A stretch of DNA of 64,000 nt from Acidovorax sp. CF316 (GTDB lineage: Bacteria; Pseudomonadota; Gammaproteobacteria; Burkholderiales; Burkholderiaceae_C): assembly GCF_000276605.1 (NCBI RefSeq), contig NZ_AKJX01000089.1:26100-90099 (forward strand), given 5' to 3'. Of the stretch, positions 44,027 to 52,345 are shown in pieces (position 1 is the stretch's first letter; every line of letters begins with the position of its first letter). The notes below the pieces were generated by a model that saw nothing but the letters and a program-made list of their open reading frames with translations, made no database searches and was not told the DNA's origin. The position numbers and the translations under genes are program-made.

Positions 44027-44656
44027 TCACTCGCAGTAGTTGTTGGTGAAGCCCTTCCAGGGCTTGCGCAGCATGAACGGCACGGTGTCCCAAGCGCTCC
44101 AGGTGCGCGGGTCGTCGAAATTGACCGTGGCGGCCGGCGCGATGATGGCCGTGACCAGCCAGATGCCGGAGTCCAGCCCGTGTAGCGTGAGGTTGCCGCC
44201 CAGAACCACCTCGGTCTGGGCGCCGCCCAGGTTGTCGGCCGTGGCGATGTAGGCGTCGGTCGGCGGGATGTTCCCCGGCGCGACATACACCTTGAACACC
44301 GCTCCGGTGGTGATCAGTGGCGAGCGCACCAGGGGGAAGACGAAGCCCCCGTCCCGGTAGAAGATCAGGTACACGTTCTGCAGCGTGCCGGGGGTGGTCC
44401 CCACCGAGGGCTTGCCAGCGTCGTACTTGATGGTGAAGGCGAACTGGTCGAGCGCGGTCGCGTCGCACGGCGAAAACTTGATGCCCGCAGGCAGTGTCTT
44501 GTTCTTGGACACCGCTTCGGACGCCGAGCCCTTGGGGGCTGCCACCGTCAGGCCCACGGAGTAGGCGTAGGTGGTGGGCTGCGCCTGGGCGAGCGGCGAG
44601 AATGCAGCGGCCAGGGCCGTGAGGCCGCACACCAGGGAGCTGCGGAAAAATGACAT
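44027..44656 (-). CDS. Unknown secreted protein inserted between flgH and flgI
   Basis: A 209-residue protein from ATG 44656 (GAGG upstream) with a signal peptide (cleavage after PLAQA). The mature part is rich in beta-prone segments and Pro/Gly, with Cys in KFSPCDATALDQF and a C-terminal NNYCE; the two cysteines could form a disulfide. No family is recognised. It stands where flgH and flgI are normally adjacent, and both flanks carry a near-identical 14-bp motif. Possibly a periplasmic/outer-membrane accessory of the flagellar rings, or an unrelated insertion. Confidence 0.75.
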   Translation of the reverse strand: MSFFRSSLVCGLTALAAAFSPLAQAQPTTYAYSVGLTVAAPKGSASEAVSKNKTLPAGIKFSPCDATALDQFAFTIKYDAGKPSVGTTPGTLQNVYLIFYRDGGFVFPLVRSPLITTGAVFKVYVAPGNIPPTDAYIATADNLGGAQTEVVLGGNLTLHGLDSGIWLVTAIIAPAATVNFDDPRTWSAWDTVPFMLRKPWKGFTNNYCE

Positions 44657-44742
44657 CGTGAACCTCGGATCTGAATGCACAGGGGCACTGCGCTGGCCGC
44701 CTTGCTAGCAGCCAATCCGCAGAGGCCCGGTCACATTTTGTA

Positions 44743-45456
44743 TCAGAACGGAGTTACGGTGTTGAAGAAGCGGCCCAGCCAGCCGGTCACCTGGGCTTCG
44801 TTCTGGGCGCCGCGGCCGCGCGACTCGACACGCACATTGGCGACCTGGGTGGAGGCGACGATGGAGCCGGGCTGCAGGGCACGTGGATCCACCGTGCCCG
44901 AGAAGCGCAGCACGTCCACGTTCTGGTTCACGCCGATCTGCTTTTCACCGGCCACGATCAGGTGGCCATTGGGCAGCACGTCGATGACGGTCGCGGTGAT
45001 CGAACCCTGGAAGGTGTTGGCGCTTTCCGTGCCACCCTTGCCCTCGAAGGCATTCTCCGAATTGGCGCCCACGCCCAGCTTGTCGGTGAACTTCTGGCCG
45101 GTGAACGGCAGCGCCGTCACGCCGCTGCTGACCTTGGAGGTGCGGTCCACGGTGGAAGAGGACTTCTGGCTGGCCGTCACGTTCTCCACGATCTGGATGG
45201 TGACGTTGTCGCCCACCAGGCGTGCACGCCGGTCTTCGAACGAAGGGCGGTAGCTGGCGGTGTGGAACAGGCCTCCGGTGACCGGTGGCGGCGTGCGCGG
45301 CATGACCGCGGCCAGGGGCGGCGGCGTGGTGGGCAGGATGTCCACGGGCGGTGGTGGGGACATGCTGGCGCAGCCGGTGCTGAGCACGGCTGCGACCAGG
45401 CTGGGCCATGCAAGGAGGCGGGCGCGGGCGTCCTGGAAAGCGTGGAGGAAGGTCAT
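44743..45456 (-). CDS. flgH: Flagellar L-ring lipoprotein FlgH
   Basis: A 237-residue outer-membrane ring lipoprotein. The signal ends in lipobox STGC, and a Pro-rich linker follows (MSPPPPVDILPTTPPPLA). The ring body has RRARLVGDNVTIQIVENVTASQKSS and the family end of GSIVASTQVANVRVES. It forms the L ring. Stops 40 nt ahead of flgG on the upstream side and 86 nt from the inserted gene. Confidence 0.94.
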   Translation of the reverse strand: MTFLHAFQDARARLLAWPSLVAAVLSTGCASMSPPPPVDILPTTPPPLAAVMPRTPPPVTGGLFHTASYRPSFEDRRARLVGDNVTIQIVENVTASQKSSSTVDRTSKVSSGVTALPFTGQKFTDKLGVGANSENAFEGKGGTESANTFQGSITATVIDVLPNGHLIVAGEKQIGVNQNVDVLRFSGTVDPRALQPGSIVASTQVANVRVESRGRGAQNEAQVTGWLGRFFNTVTPF

Positions 45457-45496
45457 GGGAAGAATCCTGGCAAGGGGCTTGTGGCCTGTCTGCGGT

Positions 45497-46279
45497 TTAC
45501 ATCTGGCTGAGCTTGGCCAGCATCTGGTCCGAGGTCTGGATGGCCTTGGAATTCATTTCGTAGGCGCGCTGGGTCTGGATCATGGTCACCAACTCCTGCA
45601 CCACGTTCACGTTGGAGGTTTCGAGGTAGCCCTGCAGGATGGTGCCCAGGCCGTTGGTGCCGGGCGTGCCCTGCTGGGGCTGGCCCGAGGCGGCGGTCTC
45701 GATGAACAGGTTCTGGCCGCGTGGCTCCAGGCCGCCCGGGTTCACGAAGGTGGCCATGGCGATGTTGCCCAGTGGCTGGGGCGCGGTGTTGCCCGGCACC
45801 GTGGCCGTGACGGCACCTTCGGCGCTGATGGAGACGCTGGTGGCGTTGGGGGGCACGGTAATGCCGTTGGCGATGGGCAGGCCGCTGGACGTGACCAGGC
45901 GGCCCTGCGAGTCGAGCTGGAACGAGCCGTCGCGGGTGTAGCCGATGGTGCCGTCGGGCTGCGTGACCTCGAAGAAGCCATTGCCCTTGATGGCCACGTC
46001 CAGGTTGTTGTTGGACTGCTGCATGCTGCCCTGCATGAAGTTGCGGGCGGTGGCCACGGTGCGCACACCCAGGCCCAGGTGCAGGCCGGTGGGCAGCTGG
46101 CTTTGCTCGGTGGTCTGCGAGCCCACCTGGCGCAGGTTCTGGTAGATCAGGTCTTCGAACACCGCGTTGGCGCGCTTGTAGCCGGTGGTGGAGACATTGG
46201 CCAGGTTGTGGGAGATGACGTCCAGCTGGGTCTGCTGGGCCTCCATGCCGGTCTTGGCGATCCAGAGGGAATTGATCAT
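45497..46279 (-). CDS. flgG: Flagellar distal rod protein FlgG
   Basis: A 260-residue rod protein with the axial-protein N-terminus (MINSLWIAKTGMEAQQTQLDVISHNLANVSTTGYKRA), LGLGVRTVATARNFMQGSMQQ and C-terminus VVQELVTMIQTQRAYEMNSKAIQTSDQML. Length is standard (260 in Salmonella). Confidence 0.97.
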   Translation of the reverse strand: MINSLWIAKTGMEAQQTQLDVISHNLANVSTTGYKRANAVFEDLIYQNLRQVGSQTTEQSQLPTGLHLGLGVRTVATARNFMQGSMQQSNNNLDVAIKGNGFFEVTQPDGTIGYTRDGSFQLDSQGRLVTSSGLPIANGITVPPNATSVSISAEGAVTATVPGNTAPQPLGNIAMATFVNPGGLEPRGQNLFIETAASGQPQQGTPGTNGLGTILQGYLETSNVNVVQELVTMIQTQRAYEMNSKAIQTSDQMLAKLSQM

Positions 46280-46306
46280 GGCGTTTTCCTAGGGGCTGGT
46301 GGCGGT

Positions 46307-47047
46307 TCAGCCGTTGATGCTCAGCAACTGGCTGGCGGCTTTGTCATCGGCTTCCGCGGTCTGCAGCATCTTGATCTGCTGCTCGAATTGGCGCGAGGCG
46401 GCGATCATGCCGACCATGGTTTCCACGGCGTTCACGTTGGAGCCTTCGATCGCGCCCGACAGCAGGCGCGCGTTGGGGTCGTTGGGAATCTGTTCGCCCG
46501 AGGCGGCGCGGAACAGCCCGTCGTCGCCGCGCTTGAGCGGGTCTTCGGCGGTGGGCGTGGCCAGTTTCAGGCGCCCGATGGCCGCTGGTGGCTGGCCCGC
46601 GGTCTTGGCGGTGAGGGTGCCGTCGGCACCCAGCGACACTTCCGCACCGGGTGGCACATCGATGGGGCCGCCGCCGTCCGAGAGCACGGGCAGCCCGGTG
46701 TTGGTCAGCAAGGCACCGGTGGGCGAAACCTCGAAGCCGCCATTGCGCGTGTAGGCTTCCAGGCCATCGAGGCCCTGCACGGCAAACCAGGCGTTGCCGA
46801 CGGCCATGGCATCGAGGGCCCGGCCGGTGCGCTGCACGGGGCCCGGCTTGTCGACATGGCCCGAGGTGGCTTCGAGCGCAAACACGCGCGTGGTGGAGCC
46901 ATCGCCTTGCAGCGGGACGGAGCGGAAAGTGGACATCTCCGCGCGAAAGCCGTTGGTGGACGCATTGGCCAGGTTGTTGGCCAGCACCGACTGCCGGTGG
47001 GCAGCGGCGTTGGCCCCTGTCATGGAGGTGTAGATGATGCGGTCCAT
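46307..47047 (-). CDS. flgF: Flagellar proximal rod protein FlgF
   Basis: A 246-residue rod protein. N-terminus MDRIIYTSMTGANAAAHRQ and LANASTNGFRAEMSTF; C-terminus VETMVGMIAASRQFEQQIKMLQTAE, matching FlgF. It sits between flgE and flgG as usual. Confidence 0.96.
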   Translation of the reverse strand: MDRIIYTSMTGANAAAHRQSVLANNLANASTNGFRAEMSTFRSVPLQGDGSTTRVFALEATSGHVDKPGPVQRTGRALDAMAVGNAWFAVQGLDGLEAYTRNGGFEVSPTGALLTNTGLPVLSDGGGPIDVPPGAEVSLGADGTLTAKTAGQPPAAIGRLKLATPTAEDPLKRGDDGLFRAASGEQIPNDPNARLLSGAIEGSNVNAVETMVGMIAASRQFEQQIKMLQTAEADDKAASQLLSING

Positions 47048-47078
47048 GGCGGCTTCCGGTCAGGTGGTCAGGTGCGGG

Positions 47079-48359
47079 TCAGCGCAGGTTCACCAGGGTG
47101 GACATCACCTGGTCTTGCGTCTTGATGGTCTGCGCATTGGCCTGGTAGGTGCGCTGCGCGGTCATCATGTTCACGAGTTCGGCCGTGAGGTCCACGTTGG
47201 AGTCCTCCAGCGCGCCCGAGCGCAGTGCACCGAAGTTCCCGTCCGTGGCCGTTCCCATGACGGGCTGGCCTGATTCGAAGGTGGCCACCCAGTTGTTGCC
47301 GCCCACCGAGGCCAGGCCCTGCGTGTTGCGGAAGCTCGACAGCGCGATCTGGCCTTCGGCGCGCGTGACGCCGTTGGAGTAGCGCGTCATGATCATGCCG
47401 TTGTTCTCGACGTTGATGCCCGTGAGGTCACCCGCGGTATAGCCGTCCTGCGAGAGGTCGGACACCGAGAACTTGCGGCCGAACTGCGTCACGTCGTCCA
47501 GTTGCACGTCCACGTTGTAGGCCGGCAGGTTGTTCGGGTTGGGCGGCGTGGGGTTCACGTTCAGCGCCAGCGAGAAGCCGGTGGCTGGTGGCGTGGCGGC
47601 CGGGCCGGTGATCACGCCGTTGTTGTCGAAGGTGATCTGGCCGATGGCCGTGGCCACCACGGGCGGCACGGCCGTGGGGTCGTCGAGCGCGTCGTACACG
47701 TCCCAGGTGTTGTCCGTGGCGGTCTTCTGGAAGTACAGGTTGACCGGCTTGGCCACGCCCTGGCTGTCGAACACGTTGATCGAAGTGCCGTAGGTGGCGC
47801 GTGGCGTGGCCGGCACGGGCGGCGTGGCGGCCGGGTCGCCCGCGGCGTCCGTGGCACGCGCATCGAGGTTGAAGGCGGCGGTGATCTTGGTCGTCTGCCT
47901 GGCAGGAATCGGTTCGGAGGTCGGGAACACCATGGGAATCGGATCGGTGCCGGTGCGCAGCCCCGTGGTCGGGTCGATGGGGTAGCCCATGACCTTGGCG
48001 TTGTCGTTGGTGACCATGTTGCCCACCTTGTCCAGCTTGAAGTTGCCGGCCCGGGTGTAGGCGGAAGAACCGTCAGGCAGCTGCAGCGTGAAGAAGCCGT
48101 TGCCATTGATCGCCACGTCCAGGCTGTTGCCGGTGATGGTCAGGTTGCCCTGCGTGAACTGCTGGGCCACGGCAGCGGTTTCCACGCCGATGCCGGCATT
48201 GGAGCCGCCGGCCGAGCCGATGGCATTGGCCACCATCTCGGCGAATTCCGCACGCGATGCCTTGAAGCCCACGGTGTTGGAGTTGGCGATGTTGTGGCCG
48301 ATGACGTCCAGGTTCTTGCTGGCGGCGTTCAGGCCGGAGAGGCCTTGCTGGAAACCCAT
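47079..48359 (-). CDS. flgE: Flagellar hook protein FlgE
   Basis: A 426-residue hook subunit. The N-terminal MGFQQGLSGLNAASKNLDVIGHNIANSNTVGFKAS and C-terminal DLTAELVNMMTAQRTYQANAQTIKTQDQVMSTLVNLR are classic. The middle domains carry a Pro/Ala/Thr-rich insertion (DPAATPPVPATPRA), probably exposed. Confidence 0.97.
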   Translation of the reverse strand: MGFQQGLSGLNAASKNLDVIGHNIANSNTVGFKASRAEFAEMVANAIGSAGGSNAGIGVETAAVAQQFTQGNLTITGNSLDVAINGNGFFTLQLPDGSSAYTRAGNFKLDKVGNMVTNDNAKVMGYPIDPTTGLRTGTDPIPMVFPTSEPIPARQTTKITAAFNLDARATDAAGDPAATPPVPATPRATYGTSINVFDSQGVAKPVNLYFQKTATDNTWDVYDALDDPTAVPPVVATAIGQITFDNNGVITGPAATPPATGFSLALNVNPTPPNPNNLPAYNVDVQLDDVTQFGRKFSVSDLSQDGYTAGDLTGINVENNGMIMTRYSNGVTRAEGQIALSSFRNTQGLASVGGNNWVATFESGQPVMGTATDGNFGALRSGALEDSNVDLTAELVNMMTAQRTYQANAQTIKTQDQVMSTLVNLR

Positions 48360-48419
48360 GGTGTTCTCCTTGAGGGGGCGTGGTGTTCAGGTGTCGGGGG
48401 ACGAAGGGGGAGGGCAGCC

Positions 48420-49073
48420 TCAGACCAGGGACTTGATCTGGCTGTAGTTGATGTTCTTGCCGTTGGCCAGCGTGAGCACGAGCTGGCCGTCGGTGGCTCC
48501 AGCGGCCGTGACCTTGGACAGGGTGAGCGGGGCGTATTCGAGCGTGGTGGCCCCGTTGACCGCCTTGACGCGGAACTGCAGCCCCTCGGTGCTGCCTTTG
48601 TAGGCGCTGGCATCCCATTCGAAATTGTGGCGGCCCGCGTCCTTGGGACCCAGGTCCAAGGTGTCGACCACCTGGCCGCCGGGGGTCACCACTTCCACCT
48701 CCACCTTGGTGGCTGGGTAGGCAATCTCGAATCCGGCCTTGCCCACCTTGTCGGCCACGTTCATGCCCGAACCCTCGGTCAACACATTGCGCCCGACCAG
48801 GGTCGTGCCCTGCATGACCTGCAGCGAGTTGAACTGGGCAGCCATGCTGGCCATGGTGGTGTTGAGCTGCTGGATGCCGGTGACGGTGTTGATCTGCGCG
48901 ATCTGTGAGGTCATCTGGGCGTTGTCCAGCGGGTTCATCGGGTCCTGGTTGTTGAGCTGGGCAACCAGCAGCTTGAGGAACCGGTCCTGGGAGGCGGCAG
49001 GGTCGTTGGCCGCCGTCGCCTTGGCATTGGCGGTATCGGCGGTCGTGGCGGCATTGGTGGCGCTGAGGATCAT
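48420..49073 (-). CDS. flgD: Flagellar hook cap/scaffold protein FlgD
   Basis: A 217-residue FlgD. The disordered Ala/Thr-rich start is followed by AASQDRFLKLLVAQLNNQDPMNPLDNAQMTSQIAQIN, the conserved hook-assembly motif. The Ig/Fn-like C-terminus has the VVDTLDLGPKDAGRHNFEWD region. It directs polymerisation of FlgE. Confidence 0.95.
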   Translation of the reverse strand: MILSATNAATTADTANAKATAANDPAASQDRFLKLLVAQLNNQDPMNPLDNAQMTSQIAQINTVTGIQQLNTTMASMAAQFNSLQVMQGTTLVGRNVLTEGSGMNVADKVGKAGFEIAYPATKVEVEVVTPGGQVVDTLDLGPKDAGRHNFEWDASAYKGSTEGLQFRVKAVNGATTLEYAPLTLSKVTAAGATDGQLVLTLANGKNINYSQIKSLV

Positions 49074-49091
49074 GGCGAGGGTCTCCCGGGG

Positions 49092-49496
49092 TTACTGGCC
49101 CATCTGCAGGGTCTTGAGCAGAAGGGTCTTGGCGGTGTTCATCACTTCGACGTTGTTCTGGTACGAGCGCGACGCGGAAATCATGTTCACCATCTCTTCC
49201 ACGGCATTCACGTTGGAATGGGTCACGTAGCCCTGTTCGTCGGCGGAGGGATGGCTGGGGTCGTGGATCTTGCGGCCGGGCACATTGCTTTCGGTGATGG
49301 CGCTCACGCGCACACCGTCCGAGCCCTGCTCGCCCATGTTGGTGGTGCGAAAGACCACCTGGCGGGCCTTGTAGGCATTGCCATCGGGGCCGGCCACCGC
49401 ATCGACGTTGGCCAGATTGCTGGCCACGACGTTCAGGCGCTGGGACTGCGCGCTGATGGCGCTGCCCGAGACGTTGAAGATGGAGAACATGGACAT
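49092..49496 (-). CDS. flgC: Flagellar proximal rod protein FlgC
   Basis: A 134-residue rod protein, standard length. SMFSIFNVSGSAISAQSQRLNVVASNLANVD at the start and VNAVEEMVNMISASRSYQNNVEVMNTAK at the end match FlgC. Confidence 0.96.
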   Translation of the reverse strand: MSMFSIFNVSGSAISAQSQRLNVVASNLANVDAVAGPDGNAYKARQVVFRTTNMGEQGSDGVRVSAITESNVPGRKIHDPSHPSADEQGYVTHSNVNAVEEMVNMISASRSYQNNVEVMNTAKTLLLKTLQMGQ

Positions 49497-49529
49497 GGTG
49501 GGGTGCCTCTTCTATCGCGGTAGGGCTGC

Positions 49530-50021
49530 TTACTGGCCCTGGATGGCGCTGAGCATGGTCTTTGCGTTGCCGTTGATGAAGCGCAGCGTGGCTTCGTAGC
49601 GCACGGCGTTGTCCACGAAGGCGGCGCGCTCACGGTCCAGGTCCACCGAGTTGTTGTCCAGGGCGGGCTGGGTCTGCAGCGAATAGGCCAGCTTGCCCTT
49701 GCCGCCCAGCTCGGCCGAAGAGCCCGCGTCGGCGGTGGAAGCGGTGATGTGCCGCGGATCGGTGCCGATGGTGACCGTGGGCCGCTCGCTGGTGTAGCCG
49801 GAGCCGCCCAGCGTGGTGGTGGACAGGCGGCGTGGCGATTCGGTGAACGAGGAGCGCTCGCCCGTGGCGTTGCTCAGCGCGTCGGAGAATTTGAAGTCGC
49901 GGGCGACGTAGCCGGGGGTGTCGGCGTTGGCGATGTTGCTGGCGATGGCACGCTGGCGCTCGGCACGCAGTATCAGTGCGTTGCCGTGGAAGTCCAGCCG
50001 GTTGGTCATCTTGTCAAGCAT
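49530..50021 (-). CDS. flgB: Flagellar proximal rod protein FlgB
   Basis: The 163-residue FlgB starts at ATG 50021 with GTGAGG upstream; an open frame 12 codons longer lacks support. The rod N-terminus LDFHGNALILRAERQRAIASNIANADTPGYVARDFKF and C-terminal FVDNAVRYEATLRFINGN are conserved. It is the first gene of the rod-hook operon. The 214-bp gap to flgA must contain the divergent promoters; no clear sigma-54 or sigma-28 site was found there. Confidence 0.95.
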   Translation of the reverse strand: MLDKMTNRLDFHGNALILRAERQRAIASNIANADTPGYVARDFKFSDALSNATGERSSFTESPRRLSTTTLGGSGYTSERPTVTIGTDPRHITASTADAGSSAELGGKGKLAYSLQTQPALDNNSVDLDRERAAFVDNAVRYEATLRFINGNAKTMLSAIQGQ

Positions 50022-50235
50022 GTCTGCCTCACGTCCAGGTTGCGAAACTGCCAGCAAAAACGGTTTTCTGGCGTGGCTCGATTATGAAAACCGCCCGGAT
50101 TTTCTAAAGCGCGAAGAGCCTGCGTTTGCGGCCGCAGTTCAGGGGTTCGGCGGCGGCCACAGGGCCTACAGTGATGGTCGTGAAATGGCCGTTGCACCGG
50201 ATTGCAGGGCCCCGTTGACCCACCAGGAGCGCCCC

Positions 50236-50979
50236 ATGGCACCCGCATTTCCCACCTTGTTGTCCACCGCCGGCCGTGCAGCGCTGGCCGCACTCGCATG
50301 CGCGCTGGCCACCGGCGTGGCCCAAGCCCAGGCCGTGGCCGACCCGGCTGCCGACCTGCCCGCCCTGACCCAGCGCTGGCTGGACGATGCCATCACGCGC
50401 AACCAGCCTGCGGGCCTGCCGCTGCGCATGGAGGTGAGCATCGGTGCGCTGGACACCCGGCTGCGCCTGGCGCCCTGTGCCCGGGTCGAGCCCTACCTGC
50501 CGGCCGGATCGCGGCTGTGGGGCCGCACCCGCCTGGGCCTGCGTTGCGTGGAGGGGCAGGCCGCCTGGAACGTGTTCCTGCCGGTCACGGTCAAGGCCTG
50601 GGGGCCGGCATGGGTGCTGACGGGCAACGTGGCCTCCGGCGCGGTGCTGTCCGCCAGCGACGCCGCCGAGGCCGAGGTGGACTGGGCGGCGGATGTCGCC
50701 CCCATCGTGGCCAATCCCGACCAATGGGTCGGCCAGATCGCCTCACGCCCCCTGGTGGCTGGGCAGGCCCTGCGGCAGCCCATGGTGCGCGCGCCGAGCA
50801 TCTTCAAGGCCGGGGCCCAGGTGCGGGTGGTGGCACAGGGACCCGGTTATGCGGTAACCTCGGCAGGGCAGGCACTCACCGCGGGCGCCGTAGGCCAGAC
50901 TGTGCGAGTCCGCATGGACAATGGCCGCACGATCTCTGGTATTGTGGGTGAAAATGGGACGGTTGACGTTACCCTTTGA
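50236..50979 (+). CDS. flgA: Flagellar P-ring assembly chaperone FlgA
   Basis: A 247-residue periplasmic chaperone. CAGGAG precedes ATG 50236. Signal peptide (ALACALATGVAQA), an N-terminal domain with conserved Cys in LAPCARVEPYLPAG and LGLRCVEG, and a C-terminal SAF domain (RPLVAGQALRQPMVRAPSIFKAGAQVRVVAQG). It helps FlgI polymerise around the rod. Divergent from flgB, followed by flgM. Confidence 0.93.
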   Translation: MAPAFPTLLSTAGRAALAALACALATGVAQAQAVADPAADLPALTQRWLDDAITRNQPAGLPLRMEVSIGALDTRLRLAPCARVEPYLPAGSRLWGRTRLGLRCVEGQAAWNVFLPVTVKAWGPAWVLTGNVASGAVLSASDAAEAEVDWAADVAPIVANPDQWVGQIASRPLVAGQALRQPMVRAPSIFKAGAQVRVVAQGPGYAVTSAGQALTAGAVGQTVRVRMDNGRTISGIVGENGTVDVTL

Positions 50980-51002
50980 TTCATCCCACCTGCATAAATA
51001 GC

Positions 51003-51029
51003 TAAAGTCCAGCGCCGAAGGGTCGAAAA
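51003..51029 (+). promoter_or_regulatory. Sigma-28 (FliA) promoter upstream of flgM
   Basis: TAAAGTCC (51003-51010), an 11-bp spacer, and GTCGAAAA (51022-51029) closely fit the FliA consensus TAAAGTTT-N11-GCCGATAA. It is 43 nt ahead of flgM. FliA-driven flgM transcription is the known feedback in flagellar systems. Confidence 0.7.
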
Positions 51030-51071
51030 CATTGCTACGAGCTCCGTGTCATCGGAGCGCTGGAGAAGGCG

Positions 51072-51401
51072 ATGAAGATAGGTCAACAACCGGAACTTCC
51101 GGGCGCACTGGCGCAAACGGGGCAGGCCAAGCAGGCCAAGGCCCCCGCTGCAGCCCCTGCGACACCCGAGGGAGTGGCCAAGGGCACTACGGCAGCCCAG
51201 GCCGCTGGCGTGCCTGTGACGGTTTCCACGGCAGCCCGTGCCCTGGACCCTGCTGGCCGCGCGGCCAGCGATTTCGACACGAAAAAGGTGGCAGCCGTGC
51301 GTGCAGCCATCGAAAAAGGTACTTTCACGGTCAGTGCCGGCGCGATTGCCGACAAGCTGCTGGCCAATGCCCAAGAGATTTTTTCCCGCTCGCGCGGCTA
51401 G
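51072..51401 (+). CDS. flgM: Anti-sigma-28 factor FlgM
   Basis: A 109-residue protein beginning MKIGQQPELPGA; the C-terminal half (DFDTKKVAAVRAAIEKGTFTV then SAGAIADKLLANAQE) is the conserved FliA-binding region. The N-terminus is Ala/Pro-rich and likely disordered, fitting export through the flagellum to release FliA. It sits between flgA and flgN. Confidence 0.93.
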   Translation: MKIGQQPELPGALAQTGQAKQAKAPAAAPATPEGVAKGTTAAQAAGVPVTVSTAARALDPAGRAASDFDTKKVAAVRAAIEKGTFTVSAGAIADKLLANAQEIFSRSRG

Positions 51402-51452
51402 CGTGACCCTTTTCTTCCAGGCGTCACCGGCCCGCATTCACCAGGACCCGCC

Positions 51453-51839
51453 GTGACCACGCCTTTGGAAGACGCCCTGCAGGCCGTTGAGCAGCACATC
51501 GAGATGGTGTCTGCCGCCCTGCTCAAGGCCGATGCCCCCACCCTCGAACAAGCAAGCACCGGGCTGCGCGACGCGGCAGCGCGGTTTTCGTATGCGCTGG
51601 ACCTGTCGCGCCAGCAGGTGAGCAGCATCACCCCCGCCCTCAAGGCCCGCATGGACGCCATCGCCGCCACCCTGGTGGTGCACCGCGAGAGCCTGGCCCG
51701 CCTGGCCGCCATCACCGACCGCCAGACCGCCGTGCTCGTCCCCTCCCAGGACAGCTCCGCCAATGCCACCTACGGCAACGGCCTGGGCGGCAAGCAAAAA
51801 GCCGCCGGCATGGCCAAGATCTACCGCTCGGCCGGCTGA
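51453..51839 (+). CDS. flgN: Flagellar export chaperone FlgN
   Basis: A 128-residue helical protein starting at GTG 51453. Position after flgM, length and helical pattern (LEDALQAVEQHIEMVSAALLKADAPTLEQ) support FlgN, the export chaperone for FlgK/FlgL; sequence conservation in this family is low. A repeat region follows the stop. Confidence 0.75.
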   Translation: MTTPLEDALQAVEQHIEMVSAALLKADAPTLEQASTGLRDAAARFSYALDLSRQQVSSITPALKARMDAIAATLVVHRESLARLAAITDRQTAVLVPSQDSSANATYGNGLGGKQKAAGMAKIYRSAG

Positions 51840-51959
51840 TCGGCACGCCTACAGTCGCGGCAAGGCCGCACTGTATGGCCACAATTCTTCGTTTGTATTA
51901 GTACATAAACGCTGCGGCGCACAAGCTCCGGCAGCAGGCCTTGGATAGCGCGCTGCCCA

Positions 51960-52071
51960 AGCGAGGGCGGCCGTGCAAGGGCCGCCCCGCCGCACCGGCT
52001 GCGTCCCCCTTCCCGAATGGCGCAGCCATTCGAGAGAAGGGGTGAAGGCGCGTAAGCGCCTCAGGGGGTTG
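51960..52071. repeat. Comamonadaceae-type CCCCCTGAG intergenic repeat downstream of flgN
   Basis: Three hairpins in series: GGGCGGCC/GGCCGCCC (about 51965-51986), a CCCTTC..CGAATGGC stem closed by GCA (about 52008-52040), and AAGGCGC/GCGCCT (about 52044-52060), followed by CAGGGGGTT. It matches the fragment at 39829-39880. It abuts the structured element that starts at 52074. No gene is seen from 51840 to 52341. Confidence 0.6.
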
Positions 52072-52073
52072 TA

Positions 52074-52345
52074 CTAGGGCCTGTTCACACTGATTTCGGG
52101 GATCGCGTTGCCCGGCCTGGGGGCTGGATGCAAGGCGCCCGTGCGCAGCAAGGTATGCACCTTGCAAGCGAGGGCAACGCCGCAGACGGCCCCCAGGCCG
52201 GGCAACCCGAAGGGAAGGCCCTTGCCGGCGCGCCACTCGTCGTTGCGCTCCTTGCGTGTGCAAGAGCACACGCGGCGTCGCGCGCCTAGATTGGCACGCC
52301 GGCAAGGGTCTTCGCGACCCCGAAATCAGTGTGAACAGGCCCTAG
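52074..52345. repeat. Structured inverted-repeat element, copy 2 (reverse orientation)
   Basis: A 272-bp element bounded by perfect 28-bp inverted repeats (52074-52101 and 52318-52345, starting CTAGGGCCTGTTCACAC). Inside: P2 52219-52235 with 52292-52308 (16 of 17), P3 52254-52261 with 52266-52273 (perfect), P4 52107-52124 with 52189-52206 (18 of 18), and P5 52148-52154 with 52159-52165 (perfect, ATGC loop). The reverse complement shares its skeleton with copy 1 (CTAGGCGCGCG, CAACGACGAG, CCCTTCGGGTTGCC, GCGGCGTTGCC, GGGCGCCTTGC), while the helix sequences differ but stay paired. Its right end provides the fliA stop codon (TAG within CCTAG). Confidence 0.88.

Noticed and set aside
50022..50235. 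Sigma-54 site in the flgB-flgA gap
   Set aside because: TGGCAGTTTCGC resembles it, but the GG-GC spacing is too short.
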